Shown here piece after piece: positions 43,931 through 54,237 of a stretch of DNA of 64,000 bases. A program made the position numbers and the translations under genes. Origin of the DNA: Mesorhizobium loti R88b (GTDB lineage Bacteria > Pseudomonadota > Alphaproteobacteria > Rhizobiales > Rhizobiaceae). The DNA lies in assembly GCF_013170845.1 (NCBI RefSeq), contig NZ_CP033367.1, positions 4,155,001-4,219,000 of the forward strand, read 5' to 3'. The notes beneath the pieces were generated by a model. The model was not told the DNA's origin. It searched no databases and was given only the letters and a program-made list of their open reading frames with translations. Position 1 is the first letter of the stretch; each line of letters opens with the position of its first letter.

Positions 43931-45145
43931 ATGGCAAACGGCATCAAGACCAAGAAGATCCTGCTCGTATCGACGGACAGGACCTTCGTGCAGGACACGA
44001 AGACCGCATTCGCCGCCTCCGAGATCATCCAGCTCTCGACGGTGGAGAAGAACGTCACCGAACTGCGCGGCGAGGTCCAGGAGACCGACTTCGGCGCCAT
44101 CATCGTCGACATGGACGCGGCGAGACTGGAGGAGGTCGAGTCCCTGCAGCGCATCATGCGCCGGCTGGAGGGCAAGGCGCCGGTGGTCGTGGTCACCCAG
44201 GAGTTCAACGCCGCTGCCGTGCGCATCCTGGTGCAGCTCAAGGTCGCGGACTTCCTGGTCAAGCCGATCACCACGGCCGATCTGGTGCGCTCGGTCGTAC
44301 GCGCCCTGCAAGGGCCGGGGCGTGAGGAAAACACGGAGTCGCAAATATACACCTTTATGCCGGCGGCCGGCGGCGTCGGCACCACGACACTGGCGCTGCA
44401 GACCGCGTTCCAGCTGCATCATTCGGTGACGCGTGGTGCCTCGACGTGCGTGGTCGACCTCAATTTCCAGCAGGGCGCCTGCGCCGAATATCTCGACCTC
44501 GAGCCGCGCTTCGACATCACCGAGATCGAGAACCAACCCGAACGCCTCGACCGGCAACTGCTCGACGTGATGCTGTCCAAGCATGCCAGCGGCCTTTGCG
44601 TGCTGGCGGCGCCGACGCACCCGGCCGAGATGCGCTCGTTCAAGACCGATGTCGTGGTACGCATGCTGGACCTTGTCTCGGCCTATTTCGACAATGTCGT
44701 CATCGACATGCCGCGCACCTGGTTTCCGTGGACGGAGACCGTGCTGCTTGGCTCCAACAAGCTCTATATTGTCGCCGAGATGACGGTGCCGTGCCTGCGC
44801 CACACGCAAAGGCTGATCCAGGCGGTCTATGAGACCGCCGGCAAGGAGGTGAAGCCGAACGTCATCGTCAACCGTTTCGAGCAGAAGATGTTCGACAACG
44901 GCATCAAGCAGGCTGACGTCCAGGAGATCCTCGGCGAGCATTTCGTTGGCGGCATCGCCAACAACTACCGGCTGGTGCGCGAGGCGGTCGATCGCGGCGT
45001 GCCGCTGCACGAGATCGACCCGAACGCCAATGTCATCAACGATCTGAAAAAGATCATCCTTCCCGAAGAAGCAGTTGCGACCGGGGCCAAGTCGAAGTCG
45101 CTGTTCAGTCTCGGCAGGGGCTTATTGAAGAGGAAGGCCGGATGA
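43931..45145 (+). CDS. cpaE: Tad locus ATPase-like protein CpaE/TadZ
   Basis: A 404-residue protein with an N-terminal response-regulator-like domain (KKILLVSTDRTFVQDTK, TDFGAIIVDMDAARLEEV, KVADFLVKPI) and a C-terminal MinD/ParA-like domain. The Walker A region reads PAAGGVGTTTLA (about residues 144-155): the lysines of the deviant Walker A are both missing, as in some TadZ proteins, so ATP hydrolysis may be lost while localisation is kept. Its stop overlaps the start of cpaF by four bases. Confidence 0.9.
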   Translation: MANGIKTKKILLVSTDRTFVQDTKTAFAASEIIQLSTVEKNVTELRGEVQETDFGAIIVDMDAARLEEVESLQRIMRRLEGKAPVVVVTQEFNAAAVRILVQLKVADFLVKPITTADLVRSVVRALQGPGREENTESQIYTFMPAAGGVGTTTLALQTAFQLHHSVTRGASTCVVDLNFQQGACAEYLDLEPRFDITEIENQPERLDRQLLDVMLSKHASGLCVLAAPTHPAEMRSFKTDVVVRMLDLVSAYFDNVVIDMPRTWFPWTETVLLGSNKLYIVAEMTVPCLRHTQRLIQAVYETAGKEVKPNVIVNRFEQKMFDNGIKQADVQEILGEHFVGGIANNYRLVREAVDRGVPLHEIDPNANVINDLKKIILPEEAVATGAKSKSLFSLGRGLLKRKAG

Positions 45146-46563
45146 CCAGCCGTTTTTCCACCCTGCAGAACCGCGACACGCGCCCGCAGCGTCCGGCGGA
45201 CACAGCGCCGGTCGCCCATCATGCGGTCGTCATTCCATCAAACCGAAAGGCTTTGCCGGCAAAAGCGGACGTCGCACCGGCAAAGAACGCCAACAAGGTT
45301 CTCGACGCCCGCGTGCGCATTCACCGCATGCTGCTCGAGGAGATCAACCTCGTTGCGCTGGAGCGTTTGCCCAAGGACGAGATGCGCCGGCAAGTGCATG
45401 ATTTCGTTTCGGAAAAAACCCGCCAGGAGCGAATGGCGATCAACACCGCCGAACTCGACGCGCTAGTCGACGATATCGTCGACGAGATGGTCGGCCTCGG
45501 TCCGCTCGAGCCGCTGCTCAAGGACCCAGACATCAACGACATCCTGATCAACGGCCACCAGAATTGCTTCGTCGAAAAGAAGGGCAAGCTGCAGCAGGTC
45601 CACATTCCGTTCAAGGACGAGGCGCATCTCTTGCGCATCATCAACAAGATCGTCGCCGCCGTCGGCCGCCGCGTCGATGAATCACAACCGATGGTCGATG
45701 CGCGCATGCTGGACGGTTCGCGCTTCAACGCCGCCATCCGCCCGGTTGGCGTCGACGGGCCGCTGGTGTCGATCCGCAAATTCTCCAAGAACAAGCTTGG
45801 CCTGCACAGGCTGGTCGAGTTCGGCGCCATCACCCAGAACATGGCCGAGGTGCTGGCGGCGGCGGTCCACGCCCGCAAGACGACAATCATTTCAGGCGGC
45901 ACCGGCACCGGCAAGACGACGATGCTCAACGCGCTGTCGGCCTTCATTTCCGAAGACGAGCGGCTGATCACCATCGAGGACGCGGCCGAACTTCAGCTGC
46001 AGCAGCCGCATGTCGCGCGCATGGAGACACGCCCTGCCAACATCGAGGGCCATGGCGAACTGAAGCAACGCGATCTCGTCAAGAACGCGCTGCGCATGCG
46101 ACCCGACCGCGTCATCCTCGGCGAGTGCCGCGGCGAGGAAGCTTTCGACATGCTGCAGGCGATGAACACCGGCCATGAAGGGTCGATGGCGACCATCCAC
46201 GCCAACACGCCGCGCGATGCCATTTCGCGCTTGGAACAGATGCTGGGCATGACCGGCATGCCGATGACGGTGCAGTCGATCCGCAGCCAGATCAGTAGCG
46301 CGCTCGACCTGATCGTCCAGCTGACCCGGCTTTCCGACGGCAAGCGCAAGGTGACGAGCGTCGCCGAGGTGACCGGCATGGAAGGCGACGTCATCCAGAT
46401 GCAGGAGATTTTTCGCTTCGTGCGTACCGGCATGGACGCCGACGGCGGGATTCTCGGTTATTTCGAGGCGACCGGCATTCGGCCGCGCTTCCTCGAGGAT
46501 CTGCGCGCCATGGGCATCGAGTTTCCCGGACGCTATTTCGAACCCGGCCGACCGCAGGAGTAG
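45142..46563 (+). CDS. cpaF: Tad secretion ATPase CpaF/TadA
   Basis: A 473-residue hexameric secretion ATPase of the GspE family. Walker A is [12 protein letters not shown] with Lys258, followed by IEDAAELQL, the [23 protein letters not shown]alker B region and [14 protein letters not shown]. It drives pilus assembly at the inner membrane. ATGA overlap with cpaE indicates translational coupling. The N-terminal 50 residues are basic and low-complexity. Confidence 0.96.
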   Translation: MTSRFSTLQNRDTRPQRPADTAPVAHHAVVIPSNRKALPAKADVAPAKNANKVLDARVRIHRMLLEEINLVALERLPKDEMRRQVHDFVSEKTRQERMAINTAELDALVDDIVDEMVGLGPLEPLLKDPDINDILINGHQNCFVEKKGKLQQVHIPFKDEAHLLRIINKIVAAVGRRVDESQPMVDARMLDGSRFNAAIRPVGVDGPLVSIRKFSKNKLGLHRLVEFGAITQNMAEVLAAAVHARKTTIISGGTGTGKTTMLNALSAFISEDERLITIEDAAELQLQQPHVARMETRPANIEGHGELKQRDLVKNALRMRPDRVILGECRGEEAFDMLQAMNTGHEGSMATIHANTPRDAISRLEQMLGMTGMPMTVQSIRSQISSALDLIVQLTRLSDGKRKVTSVAEVTGMEGDVIQMQEIFRFVRTGMDADGGILGYFEATGIRPRFLEDLRAMGIEFPGRYFEPGRPQE

Positions 46564-46568
46564 CCAAG

Positions 46569-47534
46569 GTGTTCGACGGGTTCAGCGCGATCTATGTCAT
46601 CTATGCCGGGGCAGCGCTCACCGGCATCATGATCGCCGAGGCCTGTTATCTTCTCTATGCCGGCCGCAGCGACAAGCGAACCGCCATCAACCGGCGCATG
46701 AAGCTGCAGGAAAGCAAGATCAGCCAGGAGCAGGTGCTGATCCAGCTGCGCAAGGAGCGCGGCCTCGATGCGGGCACATCGCTGTTCTCGCCGGACCGGT
46801 TCCGCGCCTTGCGCACGCAGTCGGGCATGATCATGCCGATGTCGAAGTTCCTGATGACCACGTCAGGCGTAGCGCTGGCGATGGCCGTGGTCGCCATGTG
46901 GTATGGCTTGCCGCCGCTGATGGGGCTTCTGTTGTTCGTCGTGCTGGTGCCGTTGGTGCCGGTGATGGTGATGCGCTTCAAGCGCAAGCGCCGGCTCAAG
47001 CGATTCGGCATCCAGCTGCCCGAGGCGCTGGAGCTGATCACGCGCGGTCTCAAGGCCGGTCACCCGGTGCCCGTGGCCATTGCCATGGTGTCGCGCGAGA
47101 TGCCTGATCCGATCGGCACCGAATTTGGCGTCATCGCCGATGAGGTCACCTATGGTTCCGACCTGGTCTCGGCGTTGAATTCGCTGTTCGACAGGGTCGG
47201 CCATGAGGATCTGCCGCTGTTCATCACGGCCGTCTCGATCCAGTCCAGTTCGGGCGGCAATCTGCGCGAGATCCTCGACGGCCTGGCGTTGACGATCCGC
47301 GAGCGCGGCAAGCTGCGCCGCAAGGTGCGAGCCATCTCGACCGAAGGTCGCATGTCGGCCTACATCCTGACGGCGATACCGGCACTGCTGTTTGCCGCCA
47401 TCATGGCGCTGATGCCGGGCTTCTACCGCGATGTCTGGGGCGAGGCGAAAACCTGGTACCTGATCGGCGGGTCGGTCACCTGGCTGATGCTGGGCAATCT
47501 GATCATGTTCAAGATGTCGAATTTCAGGTTCTGA
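46569..47534 (+). CDS. tadB: Tad inner-membrane platform protein TadB
   Basis: A 321-residue protein with three or four transmembrane helices and a GspF/T2SSF domain (IQLPEALELITRGLKAGHPVPVAIAMVSRE, SALNSLFDRVGHEDLPLFITAVSIQSSSGGNLREIL). It forms the pilus assembly platform with TadC. It starts at GTG, five bases after cpaF. Confidence 0.93.
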   Translation: MFDGFSAIYVIYAGAALTGIMIAEACYLLYAGRSDKRTAINRRMKLQESKISQEQVLIQLRKERGLDAGTSLFSPDRFRALRTQSGMIMPMSKFLMTTSGVALAMAVVAMWYGLPPLMGLLLFVVLVPLVPVMVMRFKRKRRLKRFGIQLPEALELITRGLKAGHPVPVAIAMVSREMPDPIGTEFGVIADEVTYGSDLVSALNSLFDRVGHEDLPLFITAVSIQSSSGGNLREILDGLALTIRERGKLRRKVRAISTEGRMSAYILTAIPALLFAAIMALMPGFYRDVWGEAKTWYLIGGSVTWLMLGNLIMFKMSNFRF

Positions 47535-47535
47535 C

Positions 47536-48501
47536 ATGCAGGGCTTCATCGAATTCCTCGCCTCGCTCGCGCCGACCTCATTGATACCGGTGGCCATCCT
47601 GCTGTTGGCCCTGGGCACCGTCGCGGTCGCCTGGCCGATGGTGACGGCGAAGGGCGACCGCAACGACGTGAAGCGCCGTCTCAAGGTCGACCATGGCCCG
47701 GTGGCGACGAAACCCGAGCCGGTGCAGAAGAAGAACGCTGACGTCGTGCGCGACAAGGCGGTGAAGCGGGCGCAGGCGTTCTACGCCAGGAGCGATCCGG
47801 AAAATGTCGCGCGGCTGCGCATGAAGCTGATCCAGGCCGGCTATATGGAGCCGCGCGCCGTCGGCATGTTCTTCATCATACGTTTCTCGGCGCTGGTCGG
47901 CGGCGCGCTTGGTGCCTTTGTCCTCAACCAGTTGATGGCCAGTGCCGACGCGACGATGGCCAGCCGCTGGGCGTTCATCATCCTGTCGGGCGTGGCCGGC
48001 TACTTCCTGCCCGGTCTGGTGCTGACCCAGAAGACGCGCGAGAAGATGCGCGAATACCGCAACGGCTTTCCCGATTTCATGGACCTGATGATCGTCTGCT
48101 CGGATGCCGGCATGAGCATGGAAGCCGGCATCGAGCGCGTCTCCAGGGAACTCGCCAGGACTTATCCGGCGCTGAGCCAGAACCTGCAGCTGGTGTCGCT
48201 GGAGCTGAGGGCCGGGCGCAGCATCGACGATGCGCTTAAGGCGCTCGCCGAGCGCCTCAGCCTGGACGAGGTTCGCTCCTTCGCCACGCTGTTGCAGCAG
48301 TCGAAGGAACTCGGCACCAGCCTGTCAGGCGCGCTGCGCGTCTTCTCCGACGAAATGCGCCACAAGCGCATGTCGCTGGCCGAGGAAAAGGCGCACGCCT
48401 TGCCGGCCAAGATGTCGATCCCGGTAACGGTGTGCATCCTGCCGGTGGTGCTGATGATCGCGATCATCCCGATCATCGTAAAGATGACGGGCGCGCATTA
48501 G
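47536..48501 (+). CDS. tadC: Tad inner-membrane platform protein TadC
   Basis: A 321-residue paralogue of TadB with the same T2SSF domain (PDFMDLMIVCSDAGMSMEAGIERVSRELARTYPALS; SFATLLQQSKELGTSLSGALRVFSDEMRHKRM). It begins one base after the tadB stop, so the two are co-translated. C-terminal helix LPVVLMIAIIPIIVKM. Confidence 0.93.
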   Translation: MQGFIEFLASLAPTSLIPVAILLLALGTVAVAWPMVTAKGDRNDVKRRLKVDHGPVATKPEPVQKKNADVVRDKAVKRAQAFYARSDPENVARLRMKLIQAGYMEPRAVGMFFIIRFSALVGGALGAFVLNQLMASADATMASRWAFIILSGVAGYFLPGLVLTQKTREKMREYRNGFPDFMDLMIVCSDAGMSMEAGIERVSRELARTYPALSQNLQLVSLELRAGRSIDDALKALAERLSLDEVRSFATLLQQSKELGTSLSGALRVFSDEMRHKRMSLAEEKAHALPAKMSIPVTVCILPVVLMIAIIPIIVKMTGAH

Positions 48502-48571
48502 CTTGGGTTGATATTCAGCCGGGCAGGCCGATAACTCTCATCTTGCTCCAACCCGGCGCCGCGAGGATATA

Positions 48572-49405
48572 ATGCGAATGCTGTTGCGCACCCTTTTCCT
48601 CGGTCTCGCCGCCATCAGTTGGGGACCCACCCAGGCCATGGCCGACGATTGCGGCGATGCTGCCGCGCTGTTGCGGCAGGCTTATCCCAAGGTTCAGAAA
48701 GGCGCCGACGGCGGCGCCTTTACGCTCGAACCCAATACCAGCATTGCGCTCGCGCTCCCGCAGGACCTTACGCCCGGCCTGGTCTGCAAGGTCTGGCCTG
48801 CCCATGACGATCTGCTGCTGGTCGCGGTGCCGCTGATCGACAGCGCCCAGTCCATCGACGGCCAGCATATCGGCGATGTCGAGCTTCTGGTGGTCGACAG
48901 GAAGAGCCTGCAGGTGCGCCAGCGCCTGCTCCAGCCCCGGTTGATGAACGACGATGCCATCGCGATCCGCGACATCGCACTCGACACTGGCCGCTATGGG
49001 CTGGCGCCGGGTGTCACCGCCTTTGGCCTGCGCATCGAGATGGCAAACCATTCGCAGGCCAATCCCTTCAGCGAAACCGACCTGCGGCTCTACGCCGTCG
49101 CCGGCAATGCGCTGCGACTGGTGCTCGACGGTCTTGTGGTGGCCGGCAATGGCGGCGAAGGCGACACCAATTGCGCGGGATCCTTTCATTCGAGCCAGGT
49201 CAGCCTGGCGATGAGCCCGACGGTCCATCACGGCTACCATGACATCATCGCGGTCGAGCGGAAGGATACCGACGAGCCAGCTCCCGACAAGGATGGCGAG
49301 TGCCAGTCCCATCCCGGCAAGTCCGTGAGCCGGACCTACCGGCTGCGCTATGACGGCAGCCGCTATCGGGCTCCGGCAGCGCTCAAGGCCCTGGATCCGC
49401 CGTGA
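48572..49405 (+). CDS. Secreted protein of unknown function within the Tad locus
   Basis: A 277-residue protein with a signal peptide (MRMLLRTLFLGLAAISWG, ending TQAMA then DDCGD). The mature part is beta-rich, with segments such as LVCKVWPAHDDLLLVAVPLID, HIGDVELLVVDRKSLQVRQRL and SVSRTYRLRYDGSRYRAP. It looks like a small periplasmic enzyme-like or binding domain, but I recognise no family. It lies between tadC and the TadD-like gene. Whether it serves the pilus is unknown. Confidence 0.7.
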   Translation: MRMLLRTLFLGLAAISWGPTQAMADDCGDAAALLRQAYPKVQKGADGGAFTLEPNTSIALALPQDLTPGLVCKVWPAHDDLLLVAVPLIDSAQSIDGQHIGDVELLVVDRKSLQVRQRLLQPRLMNDDAIAIRDIALDTGRYGLAPGVTAFGLRIEMANHSQANPFSETDLRLYAVAGNALRLVLDGLVVAGNGGEGDTNCAGSFHSSQVSLAMSPTVHHGYHDIIAVERKDTDEPAPDKDGECQSHPGKSVSRTYRLRYDGSRYRAPAALKALDPP

Positions 49406-49570
49406 GAGCCGCCGCCCGCGTCTGCCGTGATTGAGGCGTTGCGTGCCAATGGTTAATGGCCGGTATTGTGGAAACCAAATCTTAGGTGCATTTCGGCACC
49501 GAAGTTTAATTGCTCTTCTGTACTGTGATTTCCGAAGAACGACCTGGCAAATCGGGCGACGGGGCAGGGC

Positions 49571-50044
49571 ATGGGTCAGACAAAATTTGCGGCGGTGGCC
49601 ATGATGGCGGCCGTCCTCGTGATCACCGGTTGCACGACGAACAGCAACGTCGACACAACCAAGACGACCGCGATCCCATCGGCGGCGAAGGCTGTCGACA
49701 CGTCCGATCTGGCGCAAGGCAAGGCGCAGTTTCGCGATGCCAATTATGGCCTCGCCGAACAGCATTTCCGCAAAGCCGTCGAGTTGAAGGCGGACAATGC
49801 GGAGGCCTGGATGGGGCTCGCCGCTTCCTATGACGAACTCGGCCGCTTCGACTTTGCTGACCGCGCCTACAGCCAGCTCTTGAAGGTCGCCGGCCGCAAA
49901 CCGCAGATCGTCAACAATATGGGCTATTCGCAACTGTTGCGCGGCAACAAGAAGAAAGCCCGGGCGCTGCTGCTCGAAGCAAAGGCCGGCATGGCCGACT
50001 CCGCGGTCGTCAACGCCAATCTCGCTTTGCTCAACAAGGGCTGA
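49571..50044 (+). CDS. TPR lipoprotein, TadD-like
   Basis: A 157-residue lipoprotein (lipobox VLVITGC) with about three tetratricopeptide units: LAQGKAQFRDANYGLAEQHFRKAVELK, AEAWMGLAASYDELGRFDFADRAYSQLLKV and QIVNNMGYSQLLRGNKKKARALLLEAK. TadD is a TPR lipoprotein needed for pilus secretin function, and this gene follows tadC with one gene between, so it is its likely counterpart, though it is shorter than many TadD proteins. Confidence 0.8.
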   Translation: MGQTKFAAVAMMAAVLVITGCTTNSNVDTTKTTAIPSAAKAVDTSDLAQGKAQFRDANYGLAEQHFRKAVELKADNAEAWMGLAASYDELGRFDFADRAYSQLLKVAGRKPQIVNNMGYSQLLRGNKKKARALLLEAKAGMADSAVVNANLALLNKG

Positions 50045-50220
50045 TGCCTGTCTGGTCCTCGCGCCGGGCAAAAGATGCGATTTCCTGACAGGGTGGTATC
50101 GACGCTTTGTAAACCCTAACCGCAGCTTGGGTCGAAAGATCGGCTGAAAACCATGTTCGAGCGCTGCCGCTGACCTAGAATGTGGGGCAACCGCCGACGC
50201 TCGAGAGGCCCCCGCCCGAC

Positions 50221-51396
50221 ATGCTGGATTTCAGTTCGCTCCTGCTCGCAGCCGCCCTGTCGGGTACCTGCCTGGCCGTCACCATGTTTGCGATCTGGTT
50301 CACCGCGCCGCGCGCGGGCTTCGTGCTGACGGTGGCATGCGGCATTCTCGTGCTCGTCGCGCATGTGATCCTGTTCTGGCGATACACCAGGGAGCCTGAT
50401 CCGCTGCTTTGCCAGATCGCGCTGGCGCTGCTCAGCCTGGGCTTCCTCACCATCTGCATTTCGGCCATGCAGTATCTCGGCGTGCCGGACTATAGGCGGG
50501 CGGTTGTGCCGACATTTGCCGCCATGGCTGTCTGCGCGGCCGCGACCTTCCTCGGCCTTGACGGTGTCGGCTTCATCATCACCTACGCAGTGGTAACCGT
50601 GCTGCTCTCGACGATCGGGGCCATGTTCTGGATCAATGGCAGTCACGATCGCCGGATCCTGCTGGTGGTCTCGTTCCTGAGCGGCACCTGTGCGGTGTCG
50701 TTCGCCCTTTGCGGCGTGGTTCTGATGGCCAAGGGCCAATGGACGCTTGGCGCGGCGCCCGATAACTGGGCCGAACGCCTGAATTCCGTCGTGGCCGTCG
50801 CCTGCATGACCGGTCTCGGTGCCTTGACGCTCTCGCTTCACCACCTACAGGCGCAAATCGAGTTGAAGGCCGAGACCATGACCGATCCGTTGACCGGGTT
50901 GATGAACCGCCGCGGGCTGACGTCGCTCTATGGCGAACGGACCTTTGGTCCGTTCATGACGATCGTCATGTTCGACCTCGATCATTTCAAGAGGACCAAC
51001 GACATCTACGGTCATCCCATCGGGGACCAGGTCCTGTGCCGCTTCGCCGCCGTCATCCGGAAATATGCCAGGACCGGCGTCGACGCCTTTCGCCTGGGCG
51101 GCGAGGAGTTTGCCATCGTCATGTCGCGGATGACGGAAGAGCGGGCCCATGATCTGGCCAGTAAGGTCGGCGTTGCCTTCGGCACCGAAATCGTTGCCAC
51201 CCCGCTCGGTCCCCTGCGCAGCACGGTCAGCGGCGGCATCGGTGTCGGCGGCACCGATGGCAGCACGCTCGACGAGGTGCTGGCCGAGGCGGATGCCGCA
51301 CTCTACGCCGCCAAGCGGGCTGGCCGAAATCGCGTCATCAGCCGCACAAGAATGGGCAAGGCCGAACCGGATAGGCCGGCCTTGCGCTCAGCGTAA
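50221..51396 (+). CDS. Membrane-anchored diguanylate cyclase (GGDEF)
   Basis: A 391-residue protein with about six N-terminal transmembrane helices (residues 1-205) as a sensor module and a C-terminal GGDEF domain with the active signature GGEEF in FRLGGEEFAIVMSRM, so it should make cyclic di-GMP. The product-inhibition I-site (RxxD nine residues before GGEEF) is not intact: the position reads RTGV with the aspartate one step late. GAGAGG lies upstream of 50221; an in-frame GTG at 50182 is weaker. It sits just after the Tad locus, and cyclic di-GMP often controls pili, but the link is inferred. Confidence 0.9.
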   Translation: MLDFSSLLLAAALSGTCLAVTMFAIWFTAPRAGFVLTVACGILVLVAHVILFWRYTREPDPLLCQIALALLSLGFLTICISAMQYLGVPDYRRAVVPTFAAMAVCAAATFLGLDGVGFIITYAVVTVLLSTIGAMFWINGSHDRRILLVVSFLSGTCAVSFALCGVVLMAKGQWTLGAAPDNWAERLNSVVAVACMTGLGALTLSLHHLQAQIELKAETMTDPLTGLMNRRGLTSLYGERTFGPFMTIVMFDLDHFKRTNDIYGHPIGDQVLCRFAAVIRKYARTGVDAFRLGGEEFAIVMSRMTEERAHDLASKVGVAFGTEIVATPLGPLRSTVSGGIGVGGTDGSTLDEVLAEADAALYAAKRAGRNRVISRTRMGKAEPDRPALRSA

Positions 51397-51408
51397 ACCT
51401 AGAGGCGA

Positions 51409-54219
51409 CTATTCGGCCGCACCCAGATAGTCCGACAGCGGCGGGCAGGAGCAGACCAGGTTGCGGTCGCCGGCAACATTGTCGATGCGCGACACGGGCG
51501 GCCAGTACTTTGCCGCCGTGTCGGCGTCGCCGGCGGGATAGGCTGCTTCCAGACGCGAGTAGGGGTGGGTCCACTGGCCGGCCAGCGTCTCGGCGGCGGT
51601 GTGCGGTGCGTTGACCAGCGGATTGTCGGTCAGCGGCCACTCGCCCCTGGCGACTTTCGCCACTTCACCCGCAATGGCAATCATTGCCTCGCAGAAACGG
51701 TCGAGCTCGCGCTTGGGTTCGGATTCGGTCGGCTCCACCATCAGCGTTCCGGCAACCGGAAACGACATGGTCGGCGCGTGGAAACCGTAATCGATCAGGC
51801 GCTTGGCGATATCGTCGACACTGATGCCGGCGCTTTCCTTGAGCACACGGGTGTCGAGGATGCATTCATGCGCGATGCGACCGCTCCGTCCCTTATAGAG
51901 CAACGGGAAGTGCGGCGCGAGCCGTGTCGCCACGTAGTTGGCCGAGATGATGGCGGTCTCCGTTGCCTGCTTCAGGCCGGCAGCACCCATCATGCGGATA
52001 TACATCCAGGTGATCGGCAGGATGGAGGCGCTGCCGAACGGTGCCGCCGACACGGCATGCGCAGAGCCCTCGGTGACATGGCCCGGCAGATAGGGTTTCA
52101 GGTGCGCCTTGACGCCGATCGGGCCAACGCCGGGGCCGCCGCCGCCATGCGGGATGCAGAAGGTCTTATGCAGGTTCATATGACAGACATCGGCGCCGAT
52201 ATCGGCCGGGCGGGCAAGTGCTACCAGCGCGTTGAGGTTGGCGCCGTCGAAATAGACCTGGCCGCCATGCTCATGGATGAGGGCGCAGAGGTGACGGGCG
52301 CCTTCCTCGTAGACGCCATGCGTCGAGGGATAGGTGAACATCAGCGCGGCAAGGTTCTTCGAATGCTCGTTGGCCTTGGCCCGCATATCGTCCATGTCGA
52401 TATTGCCGTCCTCCAGGCAGCGCACGACGACAACGCTCATGCCGGCCATCGCCGCACTTGCCGGATTGGTGCCATGCGCGGAGGAGGGGATCAGGCAGAC
52501 GGTGCGGTGGCCTTCATCGCGCGCGCGATGATAGGCGCGGATGGCAAGCAGGCCGGCATATTCGCCCTGGCTGCCGGCATTGGGCTGCAGGCTGACCGCG
52601 TCGAAGCCGGTGATCTCCGACAGCCAGCCTTCCAGTTCACCGATCATGGCGCGGTAGCCGGCTGAATGCGCCGATGGCGCGAAGGGATGCAGATTGGCGA
52701 TGCTTGGCCAGCTCACCGGCATCATTTCGGCCGCCGCGTTGAGCTTCATGGTGCAGGAGCCGAGCGGGATCATTGAGCGGTCGAGCGCCAAATCCTTGTC
52801 GGCCAGCCGGCGCAGCAGGCGCATCATGTCGGTTTCCGACTTGTTCTCATGGAAGACCGGCTGGGTCAGAAACTCTTTTCCACGCGGCTTGCCGGGCACC
52901 GTGCTGTCGGCCGAGGGAGCGGCCTTGGCGCCGAACAGGACCGCGATCGCATCGAGATCGGCGTCGGTCGAGGTCTCGTCGAAGCTGATGCCGACATGGT
53001 CGGCGTCGATGACGCGCAGCAGCCGGCCGGTCTTTTCGGCGGCGGCGGCAATCTGCGCGGCCTTGCCTTTCACTTCGGCCGTCACCGTGTCGAAGCGGCT
53101 GGCACCGAGCACCGTAACGCCCGCCGCTTTCAGGCCGCTTGCCAGACGATTGGCCAGGGCGTGGATGCGCCCGGCAATCGCCTGCAGCCCGGCGGGGCCG
53201 TGCCAGATGGCATAGGCCGTCGCCATATTGGCGAGCAGCGCCTGCGCGGTGCAGATGTTGGAGGTCGCCTTGTCGCGGCGGATATGCTGTTCGCGCGTCT
53301 GCAAGGCCAGGCGGTATCCGGGCCGGCCCTTGCTGTCTGTGGACTGGCCGACCAAGCGGCCGGGCATCAGGCGTGTCAGCCTGTCGGAGACGGCGCAATA
53401 GGCGGCGTGCGGGCCGCCAAAGCCCATCGGCACGCCAAAGCGCTGCATCGGGCCGACAGCGATGTCGGCGCCGAGTTTCGCCGGCGCATCGGTCAGCGTC
53501 AGGCCAAGCGGATCGGCGATGAAGACGACGATGGCGCCGGTGGCGCGGGCCTTGTCGATCGCGGCCCTGTGGTCGCCATAGACGCCAAAGGTGTCGGGCC
53601 AGGAGACGAGCAGGGCAGCCGTGTTGTCGTCGATCGTCTCGCCGTCGATCTGGATGCCGAGCGGTTCGGCGCGGGTGCGCACGACATCGAGCGTCTGCGG
53701 ATGCGGCGTGCCGGCAAGCGCCACCTTGGTGCGCTTGTCGCGGTGGTGGCGCAGCGCAATGCCGACCGCTTCGGCGACCGCGGTCGCCTCATCGAGCAGC
53801 GAGGCCGATGCAACCGGGAGGCCGGTCAGTTCGGTGACCAGTGTCTGGAAGTTGAACAGCATTTCCAGACGGCCCTGGCTGATCTCGGCCTGATAGGGCG
53901 TGTAGGCCGTGTACCAGGCCGGATTCTCGAACAGATTGCGCTGGATGACCGGCGGCACATGGACGCCGTGATACCCCGCACCGATGAAGCTTTTCAGCAC
54001 CGTATTCCCAGCCATGGTCGCCGACAATTCGGCCAGTGCTTCGGCTTCGCTCGCTGCCGCGGGTAGGGCCAGCGGCACGTCGAGGCGAATCGATTGCGGC
54101 ACGGCCTGGCTGATCAGCGTCTCGACCGAGGGAACGCCGATCACCGCAAGCATGGCTCTGACATCGCTGACATCAGGACCGATATGGCGGGCCGAGAAAG
54201 GGGTAAGTGCTGCGCTCAT
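51409..54219 (-). CDS. gcvP: Glycine dehydrogenase (decarboxylating), P protein
   Basis: A 936-residue full-length P protein, the pyridoxal-phosphate decarboxylase of the glycine cleavage system. The start [20 protein letters not shown] and the N-terminal domain are followed by the catalytic domain with [16 protein letters not shown] [13 protein letters not shown] and the PLP lysine in [18 protein letters not shown]. It is single-chain, not split. Last gene of gcvT-gcvH-gcvP, 18 bases after gcvH. It converges with the cyclase gene. Confidence 0.97.
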   Translation of the reverse strand: MSAALTPFSARHIGPDVSDVRAMLAVIGVPSVETLISQAVPQSIRLDVPLALPAAASEAEALAELSATMAGNTVLKSFIGAGYHGVHVPPVIQRNLFENPAWYTAYTPYQAEISQGRLEMLFNFQTLVTELTGLPVASASLLDEATAVAEAVGIALRHHRDKRTKVALAGTPHPQTLDVVRTRAEPLGIQIDGETIDDNTAALLVSWPDTFGVYGDHRAAIDKARATGAIVVFIADPLGLTLTDAPAKLGADIAVGPMQRFGVPMGFGGPHAAYCAVSDRLTRLMPGRLVGQSTDSKGRPGYRLALQTREQHIRRDKATSNICTAQALLANMATAYAIWHGPAGLQAIAGRIHALANRLASGLKAAGVTVLGASRFDTVTAEVKGKAAQIAAAAEKTGRLLRVIDADHVGISFDETSTDADLDAIAVLFGAKAAPSADSTVPGKPRGKEFLTQPVFHENKSETDMMRLLRRLADKDLALDRSMIPLGSCTMKLNAAAEMMPVSWPSIANLHPFAPSAHSAGYRAMIGELEGWLSEITGFDAVSLQPNAGSQGEYAGLLAIRAYHRARDEGHRTVCLIPSSAHGTNPASAAMAGMSVVVVRCLEDGNIDMDDMRAKANEHSKNLAALMFTYPSTHGVYEEGARHLCALIHEHGGQVYFDGANLNALVALARPADIGADVCHMNLHKTFCIPHGGGGPGVGPIGVKAHLKPYLPGHVTEGSAHAVSAAPFGSASILPITWMYIRMMGAAGLKQATETAIISANYVATRLAPHFPLLYKGRSGRIAHECILDTRVLKESAGISVDDIAKRLIDYGFHAPTMSFPVAGTLMVEPTESEPKRELDRFCEAMIAIAGEVAKVARGEWPLTDNPLVNAPHTAAETLAGQWTHPYSRLEAAYPAGDADTAAKYWPPVSRIDNVAGDRNLVCSCPPLSDYLGAAE

Positions 54220-54237
54220 CGTTTTTAAGTCCTGTTA

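Noticed and set aside
43499..45010. A 503-residue minus-strand open frame
   Set aside because: It is antisense to cpaC, the short lipoprotein and cpaE, and its sequence is dominated by His, Arg, Asp and Gln.
48515..50071. A 518-residue minus-strand open frame that also spans the gap between two genes
   Set aside because: It lies opposite the unknown secreted protein and the TPR lipoprotein, both with signal sequences; composition is that of an antisense shadow.
52849..54066. A 405-residue plus-strand open frame
   Set aside because: It is antisense to gcvP, which is full-length and intact.
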